Source of the DNA: Sorangium cellulosum So ce56
Lineage (GTDB): Bacteria > Myxococcota_A > Polyangia > Polyangiales > Polyangiaceae
Direction of reading: 5' to 3'
NCBI RefSeq assembly: GCF_000067165.1
Contig: NC_010162.1
Span: 372,001 to 436,000 of the forward strand
Length of the DNA: 64,000 nt
The notes under the pieces are model-generated. The model had not been told where the DNA came from, searched no databases, and saw nothing but the letters and a program-made list of their open reading frames with translations. A program made the translations under genes and the position numbers. This document shows positions 1 through 9,133 of the stretch, in pieces. Numbering within the stretch: the stretch's first letter is position 1; the number at the start of each line of letters is the position of its first letter.

Positions 1-12
1 TGTGCGCGGCGG

Positions 13-630
13 CTACCATGGGCTCGCGCGGAGGATAGCGCGCTCGATGAGCCGCGCGCGGCTCGCCAGGAGCTCCGCCCGCGCCTCCACCGTGCCGGGG
101 CCGACGTCGATCACCTCGAAGCCCGCCGCGCGGTAGAGCGCGCCGAGCCGCTGGTTGATCCGCTCCGCCTCGGCCGCGCGCGCCTCTCTGCTCTTGCCCC
201 AGCGCGGCTCCTGGAGCTCCGGCATCACGGCGAACAGGAACACCAGCGCATAGCGCTCGAACGCACGCTCGCCTTCCGGCCAGGGGTACTCCGCCTCTCC
301 GCTCGTGCGCAGGTAGTACTCGACCGGATCGAGGTACCCGCGCTCCAGCCAGTCTCCCTCCCGCGCGTCCGCCTCGATCTTCTTCTGGGCCTCCAGCACG
401 AGCGCGGCGAACTCCCGCTTTCGGCACATCGGACAGAGGTGCTCCGGCGCTTCGATCGGGCGAAACGGCGCGTCCGGCGCGTGGCCGTGGGTGCGCGCGC
501 CGAGCTCGTCGAGCACGCGCCGGTGCGCCTCGCCGTGCACGCGGTAGCCCCGCGTGGACGCGAGGTGACGGAGCGTCGTCGTCTTGCCGCACGAATAGGC
601 CCCTGTCGCCACGAAGAGGGGTTTGCTCAT
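13..630 (-). CDS. P-loop ATPase/kinase of the AAA_28 (NadR/Ttd14-like) type
   Basis: Near the N-terminus the protein has a Walker A loop, GAYSCGKTTT, directly after a beta strand, as in AAA_28 nucleotide kinases that resemble the NadR kinase domain. A CPMC pair lies near residue 70 and may bind a metal. I start it at the ATG at 630 (MSKPLF), just after the methyltransferase stop; a GTG at 660 would extend it by 10 residues and overlap that gene. It is the last gene of a four-gene minus-strand operon with two radical SAM enzymes and a methyltransferase, so it may phosphorylate or energise a step of that pathway. The substrate is unknown; ATP binding is well supported. Confidence 0.75.
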   Translation of the reverse strand: MSKPLFVATGAYSCGKTTTLRHLASTRGYRVHGEAHRRVLDELGARTHGHAPDAPFRPIEAPEHLCPMCRKREFAALVLEAQKKIEADAREGDWLERGYLDPVEYYLRTSGEAEYPWPEGERAFERYALVFLFAVMPELQEPRWGKSREARAAEAERINQRLGALYRAAGFEVIDVGPGTVEARAELLASRARLIERAILRASPW

Positions 631-641
631 CACCAGCCCAC

Positions 642-1634
642 CTATCGCCGCGCCCACCACACCGAGCCTGCGCCGCGCTCGATCGCCCGCCCGGCGCGGG
701 ACATGAAATGAGCGACGGCCTCCAGGACGCCCGCGTGATCCTCGTTGTGGTCATGGCCGGCCAGGACGGCGCCCGGCTTGAGCCTGGGCCACCAGGCCTC
801 GAGATCGGCGAGCACGGCCGCGCGGTCGTGCGAGCCGTCGAGGAACACGAGATCCAGGCTGGCGTCGGCGAAGCGCGCCGCCGCGTCCGTGGACGCCATC
901 CGGAGGATGTCTGGCCGGATCCCGAGCGACGCCATGTTCGCCCTGAACGCCCCGGGCACGTCCTCCGCGGCGAGCATGGCGCGATACCTGTCGGCGTACT
1001 TGTCGCTCGATCCTCCCCAGGTGTCGACGCAATGGAGCGCGACCCCGTTCCTCGCGGCGAGCCGCCCGACGTACGCCGTGGAGAGCCCCTTCCACGAGCC
1101 CACCTCGACCATCGCGCCGCCCCGGATGGGGCGCACCAGCGCCCGGTAGGCGAGGCCGTCCTCCTCGGAGAACCAGCCCTGGATGGGCGCGACCCGCGTC
1201 ACCGGGAACAGCGCGAGCAGCGCCGCTCGCTTCTGCGCCGGATCGCGGTACTCGTACTGTCGGTCGCACAGCTTGACGAAGCAGCGGGCGTCGTGCGCGA
1301 CGAACAGAGGCCGCTCGATCACGGCGAATTTCTTGAGCGACGTGGACCGCTCGGGCTCCCGCTCCCCTCTCCGGATCTCGCCTTCGGTCGTCGCGAAGAT
1401 CACGTCTTCGTGCCGGATCGGCCGCCCTTGATCCGGGCCGTCGGTCCAGGCCCTCTCTCCGGGGTATCCTGCGCGGTCGGTGCCGTGCTCGAGGAGGCGA
1501 GCCAGCTTGTCCGCCTCGCTCGCGCGGAACAGGAGAGGGTGGGGAGCGCCGCGCTCTTCGAGCTCGTCCAGGACCTCCTCGAGGAAGAGCAGATTCCGGC
1601 CGATATAAGGAAGGGGGATGACGAGCGGTGTCAT
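642..1634 (-). CDS. Class I SAM-dependent methyltransferase (Methyltransf_24-like)
   Basis: The C-terminal half has the Rossmann methyltransferase signature: motif I MVEVGSWKGLST, an acidic strand-2 end (CVDTWGG), and VFLDGSHDRAAVLADLEAWW followed by LKPGAVLAGHDH, typical of the Methyltransf_24 group. The first 160 residues are an extra domain I do not recognise. The start ATG overlaps the stop of the upstream radical SAM gene by 4 bp (ATGA), so the two are translationally coupled. The target is unknown; methylation of the product of the adjacent radical SAM enzymes is the natural inference. Confidence 0.8.
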   Translation of the reverse strand: MTPLVIPLPYIGRNLLFLEEVLDELEERGAPHPLLFRASEADKLARLLEHGTDRAGYPGERAWTDGPDQGRPIRHEDVIFATTEGEIRRGEREPERSTSLKKFAVIERPLFVAHDARCFVKLCDRQYEYRDPAQKRAALLALFPVTRVAPIQGWFSEEDGLAYRALVRPIRGGAMVEVGSWKGLSTAYVGRLAARNGVALHCVDTWGGSSDKYADRYRAMLAAEDVPGAFRANMASLGIRPDILRMASTDAAARFADASLDLVFLDGSHDRAAVLADLEAWWPRLKPGAVLAGHDHNEDHAGVLEAVAHFMSRAGRAIERGAGSVWWARR

Positions 1635-2707
1635 GACGTGGCCAGCGAGGCGCGCATCGAAGGGGGAGGGCCGAGCACGCCGTCCCAGGGGTGCCAGGTC
1701 GAGGCGAGCCTCGCATTGGGATGGAAGATGAGCTCGTGGACGATGCCCGGGCCCGAGCGCTTCGTCTCCTCGAGCTGGGCGAGGTCGGCCTCCTCGAAGA
1801 CGACATCCATGTCCTCGAAGCGGAACACCTCGACATAGTAGTAATAACCCACGATCTGCCGCTCGAACGAGAACCGCGCGTCGGCGCTCAGCGCGTCGAG
1901 GAGCGGCTCGAGGCGGACGCGGGCGCGATCGCTGTATTTGACGACGTGGTTCTCGACCACCGCGGCCGGGTCGGTCTTCATCAGCTGGCGGAAGATCACG
2001 TTGTCCACGCCGAGCGACCGGGCGAAGCGCAGGTAATCGACGATGGGCTCGACCGCGTCGATCTGCCCCTCGAGGAGCACGCAGGAGAGGCGCACCCGGG
2101 TGCCGCCCGCCGTCGCCGCCGCCACGACGCTGCGCAGCTCGTCGGCGCGGAGGCCGTCCTTCATCACCATCAGCCGTGCGTTCCTGTCGTGATCGGGATG
2201 GGCGCGGCTGATGTTGAGGTGCTGGATACCGGTGTCGACGATCCAGTCGATCACCCGCTTTCCTTCGCGCTGCTGGAGCAGCCCCGAGCCGTTCGTCGTG
2301 AGCGTCCGCTTGCGGCCCTGGTGGGCCTGCCCGAGCGCGAGGATGCGGGGCAATCGCGGATCGTGGCTCGGCTCGCCGCCGGTCACCGAGATCGTCGGAT
2401 CGAGCGGCCGGAGCGCTTCCAGGGACGCCGCCATGGCATCGAAATAGCGCCCGTCATCGTCCTCGACGGTCTTCTGCACCGACAGGCTGCGCCCGCGCGA
2501 CGCGGGCCTGAGCTCCTCGACGCAGAAGTGGCATTTCGCGTTGCAGGGCTGACGGCTGTAGATGGAGAAGTTCGCGTTGCGATAGACCTCGACCGGCTGG
2601 CCCCACAGGTCGAAGCGCACCGTGTCGCCCGCGGTGCTGTTGCCCTTGAGATCGAAGGCGCGGCTCTTCAGGCGGCGCCATTCCTCGCGGAAGGGACGGG
2701 CGCTCAC
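1631..2707 (-). CDS. Radical SAM protein (second of a tandem pair)
   Basis: The cluster-binding motif CNAKCHFC (CX3CX2C) lies near residue 50, followed by SVTGGEPS, the GGE motif that contacts the amino group of SAM, and TLTTNGSG. This is a MoaA-like radical SAM barrel that binds one [4Fe-4S] cluster. No second Cys-rich SPASM domain is visible. The GTG at 2707 is preferred because it follows a strong AGGAGG site and overlaps the stop of the upstream radical SAM gene (GTGA). An open frame continues further upstream but is only a shadow of that gene. At 358 residues the length is normal. The substrate is unknown. Confidence 0.85.
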   Translation of the reverse strand: MSARPFREEWRRLKSRAFDLKGNSTAGDTVRFDLWGQPVEVYRNANFSIYSRQPCNAKCHFCVEELRPASRGRSLSVQKTVEDDDGRYFDAMAASLEALRPLDPTISVTGGEPSHDPRLPRILALGQAHQGRKRTLTTNGSGLLQQREGKRVIDWIVDTGIQHLNISRAHPDHDRNARLMVMKDGLRADELRSVVAAATAGGTRVRLSCVLLEGQIDAVEPIVDYLRFARSLGVDNVIFRQLMKTDPAAVVENHVVKYSDRARVRLEPLLDALSADARFSFERQIVGYYYYVEVFRFEDMDVVFEEADLAQLEETKRSGPGIVHELIFHPNARLASTWHPWDGVLGPPPSMRASLATS

Positions 2708-3450
2708 GGCAGCCTCCTCATCGCGTCGGAGCGCGCCACGAGGTCGGGGCCAAAGGCGCTGCCGTCCGGGTTGAGCATCGTGAAATGGGTCCCGACGAGG
2801 AAAGGCTCGTCCCAGTCCTCGCGCTTCTGCGCGAAGCCATAGCGCTGGAGGTGGAACACGTTGGCGAGCTCGAGGAGCCCCGCGTCGCGCACCGCCTCGA
2901 CGATCCATGCATCGCCGTCGGGCTCGGTCTTGCGCAGCCGGACGTTCAGGACGAGCTGGCGATCGCCGCCGAGCGCGGGGAGCCGCTCGCGCAGGGCGCT
3001 CGCGAGGGCGAGCAGGCCGCCGTCGTTCTCGAGGAGGTGGTGGTTCACCGAGAGCTTGATCGTGGCGGGCTCGCCGAGCTTCTGGAGCCACGCGTCGAGG
3101 CCGGCTGGATCGCGCGGGATCTCGACGCCGTTGGTCACCACGACGACGCGCGCGCAGCGGGGCTCGGCGCGGGCGAGGCGGACCATCTCGTCGAAGTGCG
3201 GGTGGATCGTGGGCTCGCCGCCCTCGAGCTGCACCTCGAAGGGGCCCTCGGCCGGGAAGCTCGCGAGGTAGCGGTCGAGGGCGAGGAAGGTCTGCCCCCG
3301 GGGCGACGAGCAGGTGCAGCACCACGGGCAGGAGCGGTTGCAGTGGTTCGAGGTGGCCACGTAGAGCCGGTGCGGCCGCTCCGCCGTGGGGCGGTCGAGC
3401 GGCAGCGTGCCGGTGAGCGTGGCGTTCTGGGGGCGCGTCGCGGTCGGCAT
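2704..3450 (-). CDS. Radical SAM protein (first of a tandem pair)
   Basis: The motif CNRSCPWC (CX3CX2C) lies near residue 38, with an extra Cys and CTCSS directly after it, then QLEGGEPTIHP (the GGE SAM-binding motif) and VVVVTNGVE. At 248 residues it is a minimal radical SAM barrel without an obvious auxiliary cluster domain. It is the first gene of the minus-strand operon and is coupled to the second radical SAM gene through a 4-bp overlap. The sequence differs strongly from its neighbour, so the pair is not a recent duplication. Only 58 bp separate it from the end of csb3, so it could also be transcribed by read-through from the cas operon. Confidence 0.85.
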   Translation of the reverse strand: MPTATRPQNATLTGTLPLDRPTAERPHRLYVATSNHCNRSCPWCCTCSSPRGQTFLALDRYLASFPAEGPFEVQLEGGEPTIHPHFDEMVRLARAEPRCARVVVVTNGVEIPRDPAGLDAWLQKLGEPATIKLSVNHHLLENDGGLLALASALRERLPALGGDRQLVLNVRLRKTEPDGDAWIVEAVRDAGLLELANVFHLQRYGFAQKREDWDEPFLVGTHFTMLNPDGSAFGPDLVARSDAMRRLP

Positions 3451-3508
3451 GGAGCCTCCTGCGAGCAGGATACGGCGGGGTGGGGAGGGGATGAAGGAGA
3501 TCCGCGGA

Positions 3509-4447
3509 TCAGCTTCCCGGCGCCGGGCGTGCCATGCGCGCCGGAGCGAAGCTCCCGTAGCCGCCCTGATCGCTCCGGCGAATCGCGGACTCGAACACGA
3601 TGGCGATGCCGCGGGAGCGCAGGACGCTCGGATTCACCTCGAAGGCCTCCGGCGACGTCAGGACGGAGCCGATCACGGGGCGTGAGAGAGGCACCGTCCA
3701 GATCGGCCACCGGAATGCTCCTGTCTTCCACTCGCCGTTGCATCCGGTCGTCGCGATTCGGTCGCGCACGGGAGCGACCCGGATGAACGGCAGTCCCCGG
3801 AACGCGAGCCAGTCCGCGCCGGGCACGCCGAGCTTCTTGTCCTTCGAGGGATCGCTCGCGCGCAGCGCATAGTCGCGCGCCGACGTGTTGTCCCACTGGA
3901 GCACCGGGAGCGACCGCTCGTACCGCCACGGCCCGAACAGGGCCTCTTCCAGGTCCTCGACGCGCACGCCCTGAATGAGCTCGCTCACCATCGTGAGGAA
4001 CTCCTGCTGGCCCGCGGTGAAATGAAGCGCGGTCGGCTTCGTGTTGCCGTTGTTGTCCACCGCCACGTCCGTCGCGAATGCGGCGGCGAAGGCGAGGCTC
4101 CGCCGCAAGTCGTCTCTCACCAGACGGCTCAGGTACTCCGCGAAGTAGCCCGGAGGGGGCTTGAGATCGTGCGCCTCGGTTCCGGCGCCGTCCTTGCGAT
4201 AACGCAGCCGCTCGATCGCGGGCTCTCCCTGGAAGCTCTTCAGGTCCTGCACCAGCGCATCGAGCAACGCGCCGCGATCCGGGCCGCCCACGATCGCCGG
4301 TTGGTAGTTGCCACCGGCGCGCCAAACGAGCCTTGGCTCCGGCGTTCCGTCCTTCGTCCGGTCGGCGAGCGCGTTGAGCACCCCGAGCGCCGCCAGGAAC
4401 GCCAGCGGGTTCTTGCCATCCAGCCCGGTCAGCAGGAGCTCGGTCAT
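3509..4447 (-). CDS. csb3: Type I-G CRISPR Cascade subunit Csb3 (Cas8-like, GSU0052 family)
   Basis: This 312-residue protein begins MTELLLTGLDGKNPLAFLAA, the usual N-terminus of the Csb3 / small Cas8 group of subtype I-G (formerly I-U). In the Geobacter-type system it is encoded beside cas3, csb1 and csb2. It is expected to be the large-subunit equivalent of Cascade, helping recognise the PAM and recruit Cas3. It is the last gene of the interference operon, with a start that overlaps the cas3 stop (ATGA). The call rests on N-terminal resemblance, length and position, since Cas8 proteins are poorly conserved. Confidence 0.82.
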   Translation of the reverse strand: MTELLLTGLDGKNPLAFLAALGVLNALADRTKDGTPEPRLVWRAGGNYQPAIVGGPDRGALLDALVQDLKSFQGEPAIERLRYRKDGAGTEAHDLKPPPGYFAEYLSRLVRDDLRRSLAFAAAFATDVAVDNNGNTKPTALHFTAGQQEFLTMVSELIQGVRVEDLEEALFGPWRYERSLPVLQWDNTSARDYALRASDPSKDKKLGVPGADWLAFRGLPFIRVAPVRDRIATTGCNGEWKTGAFRWPIWTVPLSRPVIGSVLTSPEAFEVNPSVLRSRGIAIVFESAIRRSDQGGYGSFAPARMARPAPGS

Positions 4448-7400
4448 CGCTCGTTCCTCGCCCCGATGTCGCCGCGCTGCTCTTCCTCGCTCCGCCGGTG
4501 ATCCGCGAGCCGCAGGATCGCTTCGAGCCACGCCAGCCCGAACCAGCCGTAGTGCTGCACGAGCCGCCAGAACCGCTCGGCGATGCCCGAATCGAGCCGC
4601 GCCAGGCCGTGATCGCTCGAGACGCGCACGGGCGTGCCCTCCACGTTCAAGGTGAGCTCGACGGGCTCGTCCTCCGGGATGACCGGCGCGAACGGCCGAC
4701 ACCAGCCGTGGTGCGAGGCCGTGAGGTGCAGGACCAGATCGCGATCGACATCCTTGTCGAACAGCTGTGCGCAGCCCTGAAGGAGCGCAACGGACGAGAG
4801 CTCGTGACGGGCTCCCCGCGGATACCCGGATCGCTTGAACGCGTGTGCCCGCGCTGCGCGATCCGCTGCGACGATCGCGCTCTTGGCGAGCGGCTCGGGC
4901 GCCACCGCCGCCCGGAGCTCGCTGCCCCCGTGGAGCATCCGCTGGAACCGCGGGTCGACCTTCCCGGCGTCGTGCCAGCGCGCCGCCACCTCGATGGCGC
5001 GCGCGACATCGAGCGGGAGCCCACACTGCTCGGCGAACCGCCTGGCCCAGGCAGCGACCCCTCCCAAATGCTCGCGCAGCGTTACCTCGACGCCTGTGTA
5101 CGATGCGCCGTCGCCCTCCGTCGTCACATCGCCCACCCCGTCGTTGCGTGCGCGGAAGCGGCCGACGAGCGCGAAATAGCCCGGCTCGACCCACCGCTTT
5201 CCATCGTCGTCCCCCAGCGCCACGCCGTCGATTCGCACGAGCGCAGGGCGCCTCCTGCCCTTCACCGCGAGCGCCTGGAGCACGTCACCAAGCCACGGTG
5301 GCATGGCCGTCGCCGCGCTCATCTCGGAGAGCCACGCGTCCATGGCCGCCCGGTCCTCGGCGTCCGACCGCTCGTCCACGACTGGGACGGGAGCCGTCGG
5401 CCATGGGGGGGCCGTAACGTCGGCGTGCCATTGCACGACCTCAGGGTGCAGCCGCAGCGTCGGACGCCCCGTCTGCTGCCATCGGGCGCGATCGCCCAGG
5501 TCCGAGACGGGCTCTTGGGAGGATGGATCCCAGGTGCCTGCGGCGAGGCCTCCATACGCGCTCGGGACGACGAGCGTGCTGCCTGCGCGGAGGTCGCCGG
5601 GCTCGACCACCCGGCTATCGTCGCCATTCCAGAGGAGCGCGAGCCGCACGCTCCGCGGTTTCGCGTCGCGCTCCTCCCCCGCCGCGCGCCCTTCGACGTC
5701 GGCGAGGTCGGGCTCCGCGCCGCCCTGGAGCCACGCGCGAACCACATGGATCGGCATCGAAATCGCCTCGACCCCGACCGGCGCGCAAGCCTCCACGCGC
5801 TTCAACAGGGCCTCGCGCGCCGCCTCGTCCGCTGTCGCCCGCGCGAGCAGCAGCTCCGTCACATCGGCGCGCCAGACGACCTGCACCTCGGGCGCCTGCT
5901 CCTGCTCGATCCCGTGGAGCCACAGCGCGACATCGGGATCGTACGCCGGGCTCGGCATCGTCTGCACCCACGCGTCGAGGTGCGCGGGCAGCATCACGGG
6001 CGCACGCCCCTTCTGCGTGTGCATCTCGGCGAGCCTCTCGCCCTCGGGTAGCGCCGCCTCCAGCGCCTGGATGCCGAAATCGCGCGCCGCCTCGCCAAGC
6101 CACTTCCACGTCTCGGCGAGCGCCTTGCCATAGATCGGGTCGACGTGATCCTTGGCGAGCGCGTCCGAGCGCACAAGGACCACGCCGCGCGCGTCCTCGA
6201 TGGTGCCAATCCGGTTCAGGCGCCCGAATCGCTGCCGGAGCGCGTCGAGCGAAGCGCACTCCGTCACGATCGCGTCGAGATCGAAGTCGGCGCCCGCCTC
6301 GATGCACTGTGTCGCGACGATGATGACCGGGGTCGCAGTCGTACTGCGTACGCGGTCCGAGCGGACGAGCCGGCCGATCGTGGCATCGAGGTCGTCCCGA
6401 TCGAGCGGACGCATGCGGCCTGTGACGAGGAAGACGTCAGCGCTGTCGCCGGTTCGCTTTCGAATGACCGCGGCCGCCTCGCGCGCCGTGGCGACGCGGT
6501 TGACGATGACGCCGACGGCGCGCCCCGGCGCGACGAAGCGCAGGGCATAATCGGCGCAGGCCTCGGCGAAGGTCGCTCGCCGCGCGTCCTCCCCGCCGCT
6601 CACCTTCACTTCACCGAGCGTGATCGGCTTCTTCGCCCGGCGCCGCTTCGCGAGCCGCTCGTCGCGGTGATCGTCCTCGTTCAGCCCGAACGCGCGCCGG
6701 CCGTCCGATGCAGCCGACGCGCTGCCCGGCGTGGCCGACATCTCCACGACCTGCCATCGGTCGGGCAGCTTGCGGGTCGCCCACGCGCGGTACCGGCGCA
6801 GCGCGAGCAGCGTGTCGCGAAACGGCTGCGACAGGTGCACCTCGTCGAGCAGCAGGAGCGTGTCGTTGCCCAGTAGCCCCGCGTGGATCGGGCGCATGGA
6901 GTCGCTCACGCCGTAGCCGCGGAAGAGCAGCCGTGAGCCGACCTGATCCACGGTCGAGACGGCCACGAGCGGCTGATCGGGCCTCCGCGCCCACGCGTCG
7001 TCGCGCGGCATGCCGCCGCGGAGCTGCGCCAGCGCGAGCGGCGCTTCGCCCTCACGGAGGCCGGCGAGCCCGCGGAGCCGGTCGGCCACCGTGCGAAGGA
7101 TGCCGTCCTGTGCAGAAGTCAGCTTCCTGGCGATCTTCTCCGCGCGTTCGAACGCCTGATCGACGACCGTCCGCCGATCGACGACCATCACGATGCGTCG
7201 GGGGGCCTTGCGCTGCTCCGGCGGCAATGCGGCGTCGAGCGCGAGGTGGAAGACCGCGACGTCGATCGCCGCCGTCTTGCCCGTGCCCGTGGGGAGATCG
7301 AGCAAGTCCGGCCAGACCCCATCGCGCGCGACCTCCGCGAGCAGCCTCTCCTGCCATGGAAATGGCGTCACGCGGTCGCTCGGATCCGGCGTTGCGCTGT

Positions 7401-7449
7401 GGATCGCCGCAAAATAAGCGGCGAAGTCGTCGGGCGAGAGCTCAGCCAT
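4444..7449 (-). CDS. cas3: Type I-G CRISPR helicase-nuclease Cas3 (helicase first, HD at the C-terminus)
   Basis: The helicase motifs are in order: DLPTGTGKTAAID (motif I, near residue 50), LLLLDEVHLSQPF (DEVH, motif II), VVEMSATPG (motif III), then VATQCIEAGADFDLD and RQRFGRLNRIG (motifs V and VI). The C-terminal quarter carries an HD nuclease: ARWHDAGKVDPRF near residue 825 and TASHHGW about 100 residues later. Helicase followed by HD is the arrangement of I-G Cas3, the reverse of most type I systems. All key residues seen are intact. It should unwind and degrade target DNA after Cascade binding. The start overlaps the end of csb2 by 8 bp. Confidence 0.95.
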   Translation of the reverse strand: MAELSPDDFAAYFAAIHSATPDPSDRVTPFPWQERLLAEVARDGVWPDLLDLPTGTGKTAAIDVAVFHLALDAALPPEQRKAPRRIVMVVDRRTVVDQAFERAEKIARKLTSAQDGILRTVADRLRGLAGLREGEAPLALAQLRGGMPRDDAWARRPDQPLVAVSTVDQVGSRLLFRGYGVSDSMRPIHAGLLGNDTLLLLDEVHLSQPFRDTLLALRRYRAWATRKLPDRWQVVEMSATPGSASAASDGRRAFGLNEDDHRDERLAKRRRAKKPITLGEVKVSGGEDARRATFAEACADYALRFVAPGRAVGVIVNRVATAREAAAVIRKRTGDSADVFLVTGRMRPLDRDDLDATIGRLVRSDRVRSTTATPVIIVATQCIEAGADFDLDAIVTECASLDALRQRFGRLNRIGTIEDARGVVLVRSDALAKDHVDPIYGKALAETWKWLGEAARDFGIQALEAALPEGERLAEMHTQKGRAPVMLPAHLDAWVQTMPSPAYDPDVALWLHGIEQEQAPEVQVVWRADVTELLLARATADEAAREALLKRVEACAPVGVEAISMPIHVVRAWLQGGAEPDLADVEGRAAGEERDAKPRSVRLALLWNGDDSRVVEPGDLRAGSTLVVPSAYGGLAAGTWDPSSQEPVSDLGDRARWQQTGRPTLRLHPEVVQWHADVTAPPWPTAPVPVVDERSDAEDRAAMDAWLSEMSAATAMPPWLGDVLQALAVKGRRRPALVRIDGVALGDDDGKRWVEPGYFALVGRFRARNDGVGDVTTEGDGASYTGVEVTLREHLGGVAAWARRFAEQCGLPLDVARAIEVAARWHDAGKVDPRFQRMLHGGSELRAAVAPEPLAKSAIVAADRAARAHAFKRSGYPRGARHELSSVALLQGCAQLFDKDVDRDLVLHLTASHHGWCRPFAPVIPEDEPVELTLNVEGTPVRVSSDHGLARLDSGIAERFWRLVQHYGWFGLAWLEAILRLADHRRSEEEQRGDIGARNER

Positions 7450-9133
7450 CTCCCCTCAGCGGTCGGAAGAGGCCGAGGCCGAAGTAACGCCCGGCGCCGA
7501 GCAGGATAGGCCCCCGCACCGGCGCGTCGAACGTGAGGGTCGCGTGCACGAGGACCCGCTGCAGGGGAGGTGTACCCGCCTGGAACGGCGGAAAATCCCG
7601 GGTTTTTTCGGCGCCCGCGAGGGGCGCGGCCGGTGCGACCGTCACGCGCGCCGGGCGCGGGAGGCCGATCCGCTCGCACGCCATAGCAACGGTCGCCTCG
7701 GCCTCCGCGTAGGCGGCGGCCTCCTTCTGCGGATCGCGCGCGCCGAGATCGCCCGGGTTGCGGTCGAGCGCGACCGGCGTGGCGCTGGCCCAGGACGTGG
7801 CCTCGGCGCACCACGTCGCTGGCCGCAGCGTCGATTGGAACGCCTGCTCTTCGAGCCGCTCGAGGATCAGCTCACCTGTCCTGCCGAGGTGGACAGGGAG
7901 CCGAGGCGGCTCCTCGTCGCCATCGCGCCTTTGCTGTTCCCAGGCATCCAGCGCGCGGTAGACGGCGAGCCGTTCGTCGCGCGTCGCGTCCCGCGGCAGG
8001 ATCAGCGCGACGCCCAGGATCGCGCCGTCGGCGTGCTCGCTGCCGACGAACGGCAGCGGGACGTAGGCGAGGTGGGGGCGCTCGCTCGGTCCGCCCGAGG
8101 CGCGGTGCCCCGAGAGGATCTCGGGCGCGCCTGGGCCGTGCGCCGCCATCATGGCCTTGCGCACCGTCCGGGCGACGTCGAGGCCCCGAACCGACGGGAG
8201 CCGCGGGCCGGCGACCCGGCGCAGGACGATCCACTCGTCGCTGAAGCGCGGCGCCGGCGCGCTCGCCTCGCCGGCGGCGCGGGGCCTCACGTAGCGCTGA
8301 AACGACGCCGGCAGGACCCGTCCGGGCGTGTCGGCCTGGAGCTCGAAGGCCGTGCAGAGGGCCGTGAGCTGGCCCGGGCCCACGACGCGGAGCACCGCCT
8401 CGTCCCCGGCGCGCCCCTGGCCGGCGCCGTCCGGGATCCACGTTGGCTCGGGGCGATCGTCGCGCACGCGGACGCTGACGAGCGACGAGGAGTGTCCGAG
8501 CCGCGTCACGCGCGCGGCGAGCGCATCGAGCGTCGCGCGCAGCTCGGGCGAGGGCGCCGCGTTCGGCCACGCGAAGACGATGTGCGGCGCGGCGGACCCC
8601 ATCTCGGCGGGGGCGCTCGACGGGAAGGTGCGCGGCTGCCGCGTCCGTCGCTCGGGCAGGATCGACGCTGCCTTCCCCGGCCCGTCTTTCCCCTCCTTGC
8701 CGGTCGGGACCGGGGCGACCGCCTTGCGCACGGCCTCGTTGAAGCGCGCTTCGGCCTTGGCGAGCGCCTTCTCGGCCGCGGCGAGCGCCTTGCTTCCCTT
8801 CGGCCGCGCGGCGTCGAGCTCGGCGCGCGCCTCGCGCACGGCGAGCGCCTCGTCGTCGAGCGAGCCGACCACGCTCGTGTCGTTCACGGGCACGAACACC
8901 GTCACGACCTCCCGCGCCGCGGCCTCGGGCGCGGTGATCTCGGGCGGGCCTTGCTGCTCCAGCCACTCCAGCGCGGCGCGCTCGTCGTCGGACCGGTCGA
9001 GCGCCTCGAAGTACGCCGCGACGAGGGCCGAGAACAGCCGCGCCGGGTGCGGCGGCCACTCGGCCCGACCGCGGTCATCGACGGCGGTCGCCACGTAGCG
9101 GCCGGTCAGCAGGGCGACCTCGATCGCGAGCAT
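7442..9133 (-). CDS. csb2: Type I-G CRISPR protein Csb2 (Cas5-Cas6 fusion, GSU0054 family)
   Basis: The N-terminus MLAIEVALLTGRYVATAVDD followed by EWPPHPARLFSALVAA is the hallmark of Csb2. The C-terminus ends in a Gly-rich loop, LLGAGRYFGLGLFRPL, as in Cas6-type RAMP proteins. Csb2 combines the Cas5 role (binding the 5' handle of crRNA) with the Cas6 role (cutting pre-crRNA in the repeat). Its substrate here is the array at 16616-18422, whose repeat forms a 7-bp GC stem. An Ala/Lys/Glu-rich helical stretch occupies about residues 100-150. The start overlaps the csb1 stop (ATGA). At 563 residues the length is normal for the family. Confidence 0.93.
   Translation of the reverse strand: MLAIEVALLTGRYVATAVDDRGRAEWPPHPARLFSALVAAYFEALDRSDDERAALEWLEQQGPPEITAPEAAAREVVTVFVPVNDTSVVGSLDDEALAVREARAELDAARPKGSKALAAAEKALAKAEARFNEAVRKAVAPVPTGKEGKDGPGKAASILPERRTRQPRTFPSSAPAEMGSAAPHIVFAWPNAAPSPELRATLDALAARVTRLGHSSSLVSVRVRDDRPEPTWIPDGAGQGRAGDEAVLRVVGPGQLTALCTAFELQADTPGRVLPASFQRYVRPRAAGEASAPAPRFSDEWIVLRRVAGPRLPSVRGLDVARTVRKAMMAAHGPGAPEILSGHRASGGPSERPHLAYVPLPFVGSEHADGAILGVALILPRDATRDERLAVYRALDAWEQQRRDGDEEPPRLPVHLGRTGELILERLEEQAFQSTLRPATWCAEATSWASATPVALDRNPGDLGARDPQKEAAAYAEAEATVAMACERIGLPRPARVTVAPAAPLAGAEKTRDFPPFQAGTPPLQRVLVHATLTFDAPVRGPILLGAGRYFGLGLFRPLRGDG

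Noticed and set aside
1..3450. RiPP (modified peptide) gene cluster
   Set aside because: Two radical SAM enzymes and a methyltransferase would suit it, but no precursor peptide, peptide-recognition domain or transporter is visible, so it is kept only as an open question.
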